Part shown: piece after piece, positions 1 through 12,800 of the stretch | Position numbering within the stretch: the first letter of the stretch is position 1 | How the letters are laid out: each line of letters begins with the position of its first letter | NCBI GenBank assembly: GCA_964007475.1 | Contig: OZ023273.1 | Coordinates: forward strand, 99,118,533-99,182,532 | Direction: 5' to 3' | From: Hybos culiciformis | Lineage: Eukaryota; Arthropoda; Insecta; Diptera; Hybotidae | Length of the DNA stretch: 64,000 bases | The notes under the pieces: generated by a model | Told to the model about the DNA's origin: nothing | The model's database searches: none | What the model saw: the letters and a program-made list of their open reading frames with translations, nothing else | Made by a program: the position numbers and the translations under genes

Positions 1-757
1 GAGTATCCGGAATAACTATATTTTTCCAAAAGAATTAATTTAATTAATTTTATAATTTAATTTTCTCACTGTTTCAATTATTTATGATAATCATCATTTA
101 TCAGTTGAAAAGAAATAAGTTCAATCTTGACAAAATGCAATTTAAATCTCAAAAATTAATAAAGACAAATGCGAAACTAAATTTAAAATTATTTCTCCCT
201 ATAGTTTTAAACTAATTCAACTCTCGATTTTAATCTATTTGTTGCTAAATTCTTCTTATTTAATTCGTAATTTATTTCCCTTCTTTATTTTGTTTTTTAA
301 GATAATATGCAACAAAGATAACAAAATATATAATTCAAGGCCCAATATTATTATATTATTGTTTACTTTTAATCTTCATTTATTATGCCCTTAATCCCTC
401 AAGAATATAAGAAATTTAAATCAATGTTAAAAAATTATGTTTTCACCTTGCCAAAAATACATACCAACCAACATATAGATCGAATTATATAAATAGAGAG
501 GTATAAATTTAGGTAAGCAAAAACATTATAATATATTATGTTTAAATTGACTAACATGCCTAGATTATATTCGTAATAAAATTTGCTAAAAAAATAAAAG
601 TACAAATATAAATATTTTATACAATTTTTTTTTCTCTTCCTTTTTTTTTTTTCAACAAAATCATCATCATCACAATTACGGATTCAACAACGAAATGATA
701 TAATAATCAAACGGATACATTATCATCTAATACATTTAATATTAAATAATAATATAG
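1..757 (+). other. 3' part of intron 3 of nAChRa6
   Basis: Very A+T-rich DNA upstream of exon 4, ending in the acceptor AG at 756-757. I searched it for the short exon 3 expected in insect alpha6 genes (about 45 nt, encoding the segment before EWNDYNLRW) and did not find it. Exons 1-3 therefore lie upstream of this window. No other feature seen. Confidence 0.7.
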
Positions 758-867
758 GAATGGAATGATTATAATTTAAGGTGGAATGATACCGATTTCG
801 GTGGTGTTAAAGATTTACGAATAACACCAAATAAACTTTGGAAACCAGATGTTCTTATGTACAATAG
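758..867 (+). CDS. nAChRa6: nAChRa6 exon 4 (binding loops D and A)
   Basis: 110 nt, the usual length of this exon in insect alpha6. It starts in phase 0 with GAA TGG and ends with AG, the first two bases of the Ser codon completed by exon 5; the donor is GTAAAT. It encodes [11 protein letters not shown] and continues to [10 protein letters not shown], the regions known in the family as ligand-binding loops D and A. Asn-Asp-Thr within WNDTDF is a possible N-glycosylation sequon. GC at third positions is low (8 of 36 codons), as in most of this gene. Confidence 0.95.
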
Positions 868-3807
868 GTAAATTAATTAACTTTAGCGTCTTTGCTAAAA
901 AAAAAAAACTTAATCCAAACTGCGGACAACTATAATATAATAGAACACCCATAGCGTAAAAATTGTGAATATATATTGTATTTCATCGAATACTATATTA
1001 TTTAGTCACCAATATACTTCTTAAATTTGAAATCAAAACTATTAATATAATTTCGTAAAAAATTACGTGACAAATATCCACCTCATGCTGTTATACAATT
1101 TTCAATTTATTATACAGATTTTTCATGCAGAAATCAAGTTTTTCCATATATTATCTTCCTAAAATATAAATTCAAAGAAACTAAAATGATTAATATATAT
1201 ATATATATAAAAACATTTTTTATTATGTGCGCATAACGTTTTGCTGTCAAAATAATATAATGTACGTTTTCTTAGAGAAATTATCCGCAGTTATATTTAC
1301 AAAGCTCATATCATTTTATTATTAGAAATAGTTGTTGAAACGAAATTATGTCCTTTGAATTGGAAAAACAATATTATTTATTCATATTATTACTCATCAT
1401 TGGATGAGAACTTAATTATAATATCAGTACCTACATAATATATATTTAATATCGTAAATAATTTTTGTATAAATTTTTTTTTAGTCGACTAACTTAATTA
1501 ATATTAATATTTTTGAACGCGTTATTTTTTTAGCCCTTAATCTGTTGAAAATTACATGATGTGAAAAAAATATATATTTTTTTATTTCAAATAAATATCA
1601 CAACAACTACGGTAAATAAGGGTGTTAATTTTTGTTTATAAAAAAAAACTATTATACCTACATAGTACATACTCTTGAATAATATTAAATTTCAATATAA
1701 ATTTCAACAATTAAATTCAAACTATAAATATGTATAGTTTTTTTTTTGCGAAATTAAAATTATTATTTGGGTTAATGTGTTTTCGAGCTAAATTGAATTT
1801 ATAAAATATTGTAATATTACATAATATTTTAGTTGTTTATAGAAAGGGTGTTATCGTTTATTTAGTTTTTAATTTAAAAATTTCAAATTCGATTTACTGT
1901 GAAGAGAAAAATCAATAAATGAGGAATTGAACATTTGAATCCGAATCAAAAGGATCCGGGCGCATGAAAATCGATTCGTAATTTTTATTTTATTTTTTTA
2001 ACGATAACAGAAATATGACATCTGGATTATTATAGGAAAATTTTTGACAAGTATAAGTTATTCCAATTTTTAAGAAAGGATAAGAAAATTAGTTTCAGCA
2101 CAAAAAAAATAAAACAAAATAATTATAAATATGTATTATATTTATTCTTGATTTAATTTTCTCGATAATATATTAATTAGAATGGGTGTTTTAATAGGAT
2201 AAACGTATTATGTTTGACATTACATTAACTTGTCTTTTAAAATAACTTGATTTCATGAAATAAAAATGTCAAAATTAAAATTTATGTTTTAAAAAAAAAA
2301 ACGCAGATTTTGTTGATCGTTATAAATCGAACTCATAAATTTTTGTTTCAAAATTTTTTTTTTTTTGTACTTTCGTCTTGTTAAGTTGTCATCATAATTT
2401 TCAAAATTCAATGTTAAAAAAACATTAACGAAAAAAAAAAATTATTACAAATTTTTTAACTATAATTTTTTTTTATTATTTTAGTTAGACAGAACATAAA
2501 TATGTATTTTATTTTGTTTTCATAAAAAAAAAAATGTACCTAACAAAAAAATATGTTTATTATTTTTATTTTTTTTTTTTGCCACTTTATGTTGGCGTCA
2601 AAGATAAAATTGGGTTTATTATTAAAATATTTCATTTTATTTTCATATTAAAAAATTATTTTAAGTATATTTATTATGTTTATTATGCTTTATTTTGTTA
2701 GGAGGTCGAATACTAAGTTTTTTTTTTTTTAAATTCGGCTTGCGCCTATGTTTTTTTTTTTTAAGTTGGTTTAAATAAAAACTTAAATTTCAGGGAAAAA
2801 AATTATTTTCTTCAAGCATTGCTTTCGGATTTTATATAAATTTTTTTTTAATGTTTTTGTTTTTGAGACAAAAAATCATGCTTATTTTCCTATTTGTTAA
2901 CAAGAAAAAAAAGGAAGTTTGTTTTGGCATAGAAAAACATTAGAGTTTTTTATATTCACAATCCAATAACAATTAAAGAAAGTTTTTATGGGGACAATTT
3001 TTTTTTTTTTTTAAATTAAAATAAATGAACTTTATTTTTCTCTTTTTTAGTTTAGATAATAATAAATTATATATAATAAATGTTTTTAATGGCCTTATTT
3101 TGAAAATTCAGTTTTTTGTAGTGTTAATGTGTTTTTTTTTAAATATTTTTAATTATATATATAATTTTGTCGTTAAACGGTAAAAAAAAAAAAAAAAGTT
3201 TTCGTTTCAAAATAGCAAATTAAAAAATTAAAAAATAAAAAAAAAATTAAAAAAAAATTAAGGAACTTATGTACACAGGTAAGGCATAAAAACTATCTGA
3301 AATAAAGTCTTGTTTTTATGTTTATGCTTCACTTAAAAAACTATATAATATCATTGTTTATCTCGTTTTCTTCATCATACATATGCAAATATAGTTTAAA
3401 TTTTCATAGTTTTTATTATCATTAGTTTAATAATTTATATATTTTATTCATAAGCAATAAAAATACATAAAATGGCCAAATAATTTTTTTTAAAATAATT
3501 TTCTTGCAATGAATTTGCCATAAATTTTAAGATTATTCAAAATAATATTTTTGTTTAATTAGTTTTATTTTTAAATGCAGAATATTTTCCAAATTTTTAA
3601 CTAGAAGTCATTAGGTCTATAAATTTTTATATCGATTGATGAAAATATTTTTATATTTTCAAAAAAATAACTTTGAGCCTAGTTGAAAGCTAAATATTTA
3701 TTTTTTATAAAAAATTTTTACTATGGCAAATTCATGGTTAAAATTATTAAACATTTATCAAAAAAATAAAGAATTAGAAAATTATCTAATTTATTTTATT
3801 TCTTTAC

Positions 3808-3841
<34 letters not shown>

Positions 3842-6800
3842 CTTATAATATTAACTATTATTATTTTTAATATTTTTATTTGTAATTTTATGCTTTTTTA
3901 TATTATACAAGTTACAAGTTATATAAGAGTAGTTTACACGCTGTGGTCTAGGTGGAAAGTACATTGCCAGCTTGCCGTTGATGTGGGCCTCACATTATTA
4001 CTAAACTTTATAATAATAAATCAAACGCAAAAACAAAATTTAAAATAAAAATTTAATAAAATTATTTTTTTTTTTTAAATGATTATTTTTATATATATAA
4101 ATAAAATAAAATTTTTTTTAAATGAAAAATTATTTAAAGTTTTGAAAAAAAAATTTAAGTTTTACAAGATATTAATTTTTTTTTGTTGTTTGTAATTTAA
4201 ACATTTTTTTCATAAATAATAAAAATTAAATTATGTTTTTTTTTTTAAATTAAACATAATTTCAATTAAATGCAATTATATAAAATTTAAAATTTTATTA
4301 TTTAATTATTGTAATACTAAATATCTTGGCAAACTTATAGCAAAATTTATTAAACTTAAAAACGTATAAATCAAATCCCTCAAAAATAAATCTAAATAAA
4401 ACAAGAATTCATTAATTTTACATTAAAAATAAATTTAAATAAAATAAGACATATTTTTTTAATTTTGAACAATTTAGAACACAAAAAAAATATTAGATCA
4501 TAATTTTTTTTTAATTAAACTGTATTAAGGATATTAAGTATGTTCCTAGTACGAGTTTAATATGTTATACATTTTTAAACTAATCACAAAATTAAGTTTA
4601 GAATGTATCTATAATGTATAACTTACTGGTTGTCAATCAATCAGATTAAGCATACACTATAATGAAGAAACAATCCAAAAACCTTTCAGAGAATTTTAAA
4701 ATTAATTATAAAAAATTTGCTTCAAGTTTCATGTTTCATTATTACATCTGCTAATAAAACCTAAAAAAAACATGATTTATTCTTAGAAAGAAAAAATTCC
4801 TGAACACATGAAGGAATAGAGTAACTCGAAATCCTGTCTGTTATGATGAACTGATATAATTTTCTATTATAAGGTTTTTAGCAGATATGAAAACCAGTAA
4901 AATTCCAAATTGTTCAAATAATTTTTGATTGGATGAGAAAAGTTAATAAATATATGTTTCTCTATAATAAAGAATGGAACCATATTAATTGGTACCTCAT
5001 TGGGTATTATTATAAATGTTATTATCCTACGGATAGAGTTAATAGATTCAACTCCAATTACCATCTGTAATTGTGTCTTTGCTACACTTACTAATAGTTT
5101 GTCTTTACAAATTTTGTGAAATGCTAAATGGTTATTAAATTGCACATAAGAATGTTTTACATTCCTTAATTGAGCCATATTTAAATGTTTGTTAATTGAG
5201 CCATATTTAAAAGCCAAATGAATTTTTTTCTCAGAAAATTTCAAATAAATACATTTAATAACTTAAACTTATTCTGGAGGAATTTCAAATAATTGGTGTG
5301 AATTATTTTGTAAGATTCCCAAATCTCTAGAATTTAGATTTGAGTTTTTCGTACCGAGAGTGTCTCGTTTTTTATGCAAATTTTTTCTTTATTTTTATCA
5401 GCTTTTCTCATGAACATTTATTTTCAATTAAAAAATATTAAATATTAAAACATAAATACTGTTTTTTCTTTTTATTTTTAATAATTAATAAAATTTTTAA
5501 AATAAATTAGAAATTAAAAAAGAAATTATAAATTAAAAAAAACTAAAAATTTACGTTTTTTAAATGCGATATTATTTTGAGTGTGCAAAATTATTATTAT
5601 TTTAATTATTTTTTTTTTAGACTTATTGAGTTAAAGAAGCCAAGTAAGAAGTAAATTACGAAATACGATTAAAAAGAAAAGAGTGCATTTTTTATTTATT
5701 TATTAAGCTTAGTTGAATCAAATTTTTCATGGTGAGGCTATTAGATAAAATATTAGTGAGATTTTTCGTCAAAATCAATTAATTGGAATGAAATCAATTC
5801 TCATCAAGTTAACAGCAGGACTTTTATAATGAAATTTGATTTAAAAATCTTTCTTAATAAGAAGAAACTCATTTTTTAAGATCAAAATAGAATTCTACAA
5901 GGATTAATTATACAGCTATGGAAATTAACTTAGTACACTTGTCTTTTTTGTTACTCAATATTTAGTTTTGTTTTTTTTAATTGTGAAATTTAAAAAAATA
6001 ACAAAAAAAAACCTTATCTCCGAAATACGAAAATTAGTCAATATATTGCAAAAGATGGCAAAAACTCATCTAAAATTACAAAAATAATCGGTGGATGGAA
6101 AGGCCTTTCTCCATCCGACAAACTGACAGTAGTTTAAACCCAGATATACTCCAAAAACAATTAAACGTTTTGATGCCAGTATAATGATTAGAGGTGTCGT
6201 GGAGTTAGTCTACCAGTGCGCAGAAATAATGATAAATTAAATTAAGCTTTATACCTTCAACACGCATCTTAAATGGCTTGTTTGCAGGACAACGATCTGC
6301 AAGGTCTGCGGAGTCGATTGAAAAATAAAATTTCTACCTATCATCACAGACCCCTAAATCCCAGACCTCAATCCCATATATAATTTATGAAATGATATGA
6401 AGGAGGTTTAGAAACGACAATTTTTCTATTTTCAACCAACTATATTGGGCAACCGTTCAAACTTGCGAGTTGCATTTCCGTTGTACATTTCGAATACCTA
6501 ATTGCAATATGCTGCAGAAGTACCAGGGACGAGGCAGTTATGATTGATGAATAGATACATGGAATATTTTTAAAAAAAATGATTGATTAAACTCGTAGAA
6601 ACACGAAGAAAAAAATAGTGTGCTAAGTTCATTTCCAATCTGGTTAATATTTTTTATTATTAACTGAATTGTTGTTGTTTTTATACTTCTACTCTTTGAA
6701 ACGGTTCCTGAAATATAAAAATAAAAATTTAGTAATTTTTTTTTTAATTACTGAAATAAAAAGAATTTTACTTAATTTTTTTAACTCTGTTAAGTTCATT

Positions 6801-9800
6801 TCCTTAGCTGTACATTACTGTTATTAACCATTTAAAAGTAAAGATAAAATAAAATAAAAGTGGTTTTAAAACATTTTTGATTTCTTTCATGCCAGACGAA
6901 CTTTTTCATGTAGTTTTATTTTATATTGAATCTTTTAATTAAGTAAAGATTTTCGAGCTTTTAATTATTCACTCTGTAATAACCAGAAACAATTTAAACC
7001 AAAAATTCAGGAACATTAAAATCGTTTTGATTTTATGAAATTAATTTCAATACTACTGTTTCGTTTATCTTAAAAAAAAAATATTTTTTCCTATACACAA
7101 TCCTTTTTTTGTTGAAATTTCTCACAAATATTTTATAAAAAAAAAAAAACCCAACTTTCCAACACTATGGGTAAGATAAAATATGTTTTTTATTTGTATA
7201 TTAATTGTGCAAATGTAAACAAGAATATTAAAAAACAATTATTTTTTGTTTAAAAATTTATTATTTACATTTTTAAACTAAACAAGAAATAATTTAACAC
7301 AAGCATTGAAGCATCAATTAAATGAGTATTAGATGTAGAAAAATGCAAACAAAAATTTGCTTTTAATTTAAGCGTGCGTACTATACACTTACAAAATGGA
7401 AAACTTCAGAATCTCACATTGAAATGGAATTTTGCGACCGAGGGTTGAATTTAATTACAAATAATTTAAGTAAATTTAGCAACATTACTTTCAAAGAAAT
7501 CGTTAAATATTGAAAATTAAATATTATTTTTAACACAAATCAATATCGTAAATTTATTTAAGAGATTCATCTAACATGGTAAATTGGGGAGCCGGTCTAA
7601 TGCCCGGAGTCGAAAATCCTGGAAGTACGAAATCCCGGAATTTTCCCCGTTTACAAAATCCCGGAAATCACATTCCCGGAAGCTAATATCCCGGAAATCA
7701 CAATCCCGGTTTCAGAAATCCCGGAAGTTAGAATCCCGGAAAGACGAAATTCCGGAAGGCAAAATCCCGAAAACACTAAATCCCGGAACCAGAAATCCCG
7801 AAAAGACGTAATCCCGGAGGTATAAATCTCTAAAGCCCCGCAGGAACACTTCAGCTCTCGTAGCAATGGACTATGTTGCAATAAAAATAGGGTTTTAATC
7901 CCTGAAGACACACGAAAAGACTTTGGCTCGCGTAGCCGTGTGTTAGGTTTAGAAAAAGGATGTTTCAATCCCTGAAGCCCTGCAGGGACACGCGAAAAGA
8001 CTTTGGCCCGCATAGCCATGGGTTATGTTGCAAAAAAGGAGGTTTTGATCCCTGAAACCCGGCAGGGACACACGAAAAGACTTTGGCTCGCGTAACCATG
8101 GATTAGATTGTGAAGCCCCGCAGGGACACACGAAAAGACTTTAGCCCGCGTAGCCATGGGTTATGTTGCGAAAAAGGAGGTTTTAATCCCTGAAGCAGGT
8201 ACACGCGAAAAGACTTTGGCCTGCGTAGCCACGGGTTATGTTGCGAAAAAGGAGGTTTTAATCCTTGAAGCCTCGCAGGGACACACGAAAAGACTTTGGC
8301 TCGCGTAGCCATGGGTTAGGTTGCAAAAAAGGAGGTTTTGATCTCTGAAGCCCCGCAGTTAATTTCTTCTTCCAAATTAAAATTTCCGGGATTTTGTCCC
8401 TGCGGCTTTCTGGTTTCCGGGCATTTGTCCTTCCTGGATTTTGGTTTCCAGGGTTTTGTCATTTCGGGATTTTAACGTCCGGGATTTTGTTTTCCAGGAT
8501 TTTGGCTTCCGGGATTTTTTTTCGAGCGTTTGTACTCGGGATATTTTTTATAAGATTACGCTACAAGAATTCAGTTCCATTATAAGATTACGCTACAAGA
8601 ATTCAGTTCCATTAAATATGATAAAAAACTGAATTAATCTACTTGTATTTAATTAAAACTAAAACGATTGGTGATTAAAAGACTGAAGACGAATAGTTTG
8701 GAAATGAAATAGTCTTCTCCATTTCGATTTCTTGGGTCTAAATATATGTGAATTCATCATTTTTTATTTAAAATTTTTACCCATTTATTGAAACTCGATT
8801 TAAAATTTTATATTTTTGAGTTCAAATATTTATTTTTATTTTACGAAATTCGAAAATTAAGTGAATTGCCAAGCTTTATTATTGCTTTGAAATGCTGAAC
8901 ATCATGTTAAATTATTTCAAAAAGTTTTTAAGACATTAAGATATCAGATATTATATTTATATTTTGATTTTTTTTTATTTGCAAATGTAAGAACTTATTT
9001 AAATAAAATACAGGATGAGTTAAATCTACATATTTTGTTGTAATAACTTTTCAGTAAAATTTTCATTAATTTAAACTTATAATATTATAATATAATATTT
9101 TGAAGTCATCGTACTTATTTTGAAAGATGGAGATAATAACGAAAAATTGTTTAGTTTACCTTATTTAAATTTTAATCAATATCGTATGCCAAATGAACTC
9201 ACTATATTTGTAAAATAAGAAATAAATGCTTTATGCCATTTTTTTTTTCGTTTATGTTCGTGGGTCTTTAGAGGATCTTAATCTAAAGCTTCATGACGAT
9301 AAGGCTTTTTGCATGGCCGAGTTCAGCTTAAAGGGTTTATTTTTCGCCACACAATAACTATTAGACATGAAGTTAAATAAAATGAACTTATTTTCCATTA
9401 AACTGTACGTTCAAACTATACAAAAATGTGTAATAAATTATATATTTTACTTTTCGACTGAGACTGATTCTTGTTTTTTTGTTTAGAAAAATGCTGAAGC
9501 AGCTTAATTGATTAAAAAAAAATAAATTCAACAATTTTCTCTTCAAAAAGCTGTTGTTTAAGTATGGAAACATTATTTTCTGACTTTATTTCCTACAGTG
9601 ATTTTTTTATTAAGTCTGTCGTTAAATATTAACTACATAATTCACAAAAAAAAAAATAATTAAAATAAAATTTTTCTGAAAAGTTTATAATTTAATGTAT
9701 ACACATCATTATTTTTGAGTACCTATTTTATAGTTAAGATGTAAATGTCTTATTGTCCTATTAATTTTCTATAATTTATTTTTATGTGATTTATTTTTAT

Positions 9801-12800
9801 TATTTGAACATTATTATTTAATAAATTATTATATATAACATTAAACAAAATTCATATAATGATTATGGGTTTGTACAATAACGTACATTATTATCAATAA
9901 ATTCATCGATACGTCGACGATCAACAATAATAAAATATTTTTTATTCTACAATAATAAATAAATGAATACGAAAATTATTTTAACTATACAACATTCACT
10001 GTCATAATCAATATTAGTAAAATATACTATATTATATTATATGTTAAAAAAAAAATTGGATTCGTCATTATCCATCATATTTGCGAAAACAAACAAATAA
10101 AAAATTATAAATTAAAACGTTTCAAGCATGACAGTCATTGTGCAATCTTTATTAATGCTTGGCTGTCATGATTGAGAAATAAAAAATTAAGAAATAAAAA
10201 ACAAAAAAAAAAAACAAAAAACAAAACTTTATTAATAGTGCGGATGAGGGATTCGATGGCACGTATCACACGAATATTGTGGTCAAACATAACGGCAGTT
10301 GTTTGTACGTGCCTCCTGGCATCTTCAAGAGCACATGCAAGATAGACATCACGTGGTTTCCATTTGATGACCAACACTGTGAAATGAAATTCGGTAGTTG
10401 GACTTATGACGGAAATCAGGTAATGGTCGATTTTAAATCTACGAATATACAAACTGAATATTTTTAGTCTCTATTATAATGTACTAATTAAATTGTACAT
10501 TATAATGAAAATTATTTTCAATATTATTTAAAATTCAACCAAAATGGAATTTTTTATAAAATTTTGCACAATCCAACGTCTAAAATAATTAAATAAATCT
10601 TTATTTTCCATTACTAATTAATTTTTTTCAAAATTTTATTATTAACACAAAATCATTTGAAAATTAAGATATATCGTTGGTATAATTTTTTCGAATGGGA
10701 ATAAATATTAAAATCCAATAATTTAAATGTCATCTCTGAGTTCTTTGGAATATTTAATTGTAATAAAATAAGTCATCCCAATAATTTCTAATTACATATA
10801 CCTTTAACTTATGTATATATTTAAATATTCCGGTTTGTTTTAGAAAAGATGCCATTCTATGCAAAATACAAAGAATAACTTAAATTTGAATTTTGTTTAT
10901 GTTCTTAAAATGTGATTTATGTCATATGTGCTTACCGGCATAGAAAAGTATTTTTTAAATCATGTATCAATTTTATTTTGACATTATCAATTTGAATTTC
11001 ATACAACTTTATAGTTTAGTGGTCATGTTATATGCTTCATCTTAAAGCCAATTGTAGGAATAATGCTACAGCAAAATTTTTGAAATTTTCTTTTTTGGTT
11101 GATATATGTGTTATAATTTTAATTAAGTAATCCAATAAAATCCCAATACAATCATTTCGTTATCTAATTTAGAAAACAGTTAAATATTACATAGGAGATT
11201 TAAATTTTAAACATAAAAAAAAAAACACAAACGTAGATAGATAGGTAAATCAAAAATTAAGAATAACGCTCAATATGTACATACACTAAAATCTTTAATT
11301 TAATAGTATGTCAATTCTATAATTGCATCCATTTCAAAAAAAATCGAAAGCAAAGACATAATAAGAATTAAAAGATCGAAAATTTTACTTTTCCACAAAA
11401 TATATTTAGTAAGTCAATTTTCTTAAAAATTTTTAATAATTTTACTCAACAAAAATATTAAATGTTTACTTCTCGAAAGTTCCTATAACTTAAATTTTAA
11501 TTCATCCCTTGCGGAAAAAATATAGAGTAATAAAGCGTCTCTATAACGAATTAAATATTTTAGGAATAAAATTATAATTTTTAGCATGAGTGAGATTTGC
11601 ACAAAAACATCTATTGCGGCCGACGGTGAGCGAACTATAACAATAGAAAGTTTTATTATTTTGGGATTAATTTTTAATAACAACGAAATATAATAAATTA
11701 AATTCCTTAAGTACATGTTGAGCATTAATTTGATTATTTTTTAAAATTAGAAATAGAACCATTAAAAAAATATGTATGTGTACAGGTTTAAAAACCATGT
11801 GAAATTTGACCTAAATAAAATTTTCTTCTACATACATCATCGTCGAACGAAATAAGTTTTTTTTTTTAAGGGGTAATTTAAAACAACGAACATGTGTATT
11901 AATTAAAACAACTATTTTGCATGGTTGCTAATATCACCACAACTGCATCGTAAAAACTCTTATTATTTTTATTTTTATGTTTTTAATAATTTTTAATATA
12001 CTAATCTTTTGAGTCATTAAAAAAACTCAAAATTAAAAAAAATAATTATTATTTTTTCTATACAAAAAAAAAATTAAAGAAAAATATTTGAAAAAAAAAA
12101 AAAACTATATAGGAAATTATATAATATCTGCTCTATTTGAATCGTGTCTAAGCTTTTAAATCTTAGGATAACATTTAAAATTTTATATTTTTATCTCTAA
12201 AGTCATTTGTACGAAAATTATTTTATTTTTTTTTTTCTCATATCTATATTCGTTTTCTTTCTATCCTCATATTGTTAAAATATATATTATATTATATAGA
12301 AAACTATAAATTCTATCTCTAAATTTCATTACACACTTTTTTTTTTTATTTCCATACAATTTTAATTTTTAATTTTTTTAAATTACACGAAAATCTTTTA
12401 AAACAATAAAATTAAAACTATATATACGAAATAAAATATTTATCAAATGAATTTTTTAAATGGAAATCCTAGTCAATTGATTACTATTTAAATATTATGT
12501 TATTTACAATTTACATATATAAAGTATATTTTTATTTGTTCCCTTATTTGATCTTACAATAATGTATATATATAATATAATTATTTTTCAGATTTCTGAA
12601 CTTTATTTATTTTATCAGCATATTGAATTAGATATTAAAACAAAAATTCTAAAATATAAAATGCAAACAAGATACTACTTCATCTTCGGACATATGTTAT
12701 AACTATTATTTTGATATGCCAACCTTTCCATATAAATGTTGTAGTAAATTTTAATGTAAATGTAAGTTAATAAAATATGTTGCATATGAACATAGTAAGT

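Larger units (their letters stand above)
868..10238 (+). other. Intron 4 of nAChRa6 (9.37 kb)
   Basis: Mostly A+T-rich DNA with poly-A/T runs. Recognisable contents, listed separately, are a (TAT)11 microsatellite, a weak tRNA-like patch, a Tc1-like relic, a foldback-type repeat element, a 32-bp tandem duplication and a hairpin just before exon 5. A short imperfect duplication containing TTAATTGAGCCATATTTAAA lies at about 5165-5212. The patch at 9250-9350 is less A+T-rich than its surroundings, but I could not identify it. Confidence 0.85.

Noticed and set aside
4867..5244. 125-codon minus-strand ORF in intron 4
   Set aside because: No recognisable domain or motif, lies within an intron on the opposite strand, and crosses a short imperfect duplication. 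A decayed mobile-element fragment is possible but cannot be supported.
7651..8632. Several overlapping ORFs on both strands with repeated peptide motifs
   Set aside because: They are readings of the 20-bp and 80-bp tandem repeats of the foldback-type element; the peptide periodicity follows the DNA repeat.
10135..10452. 105-codon minus-strand ORF
   Set aside because: Antisense shadow of nAChRa6 exon 5 and the hairpin upstream of it.
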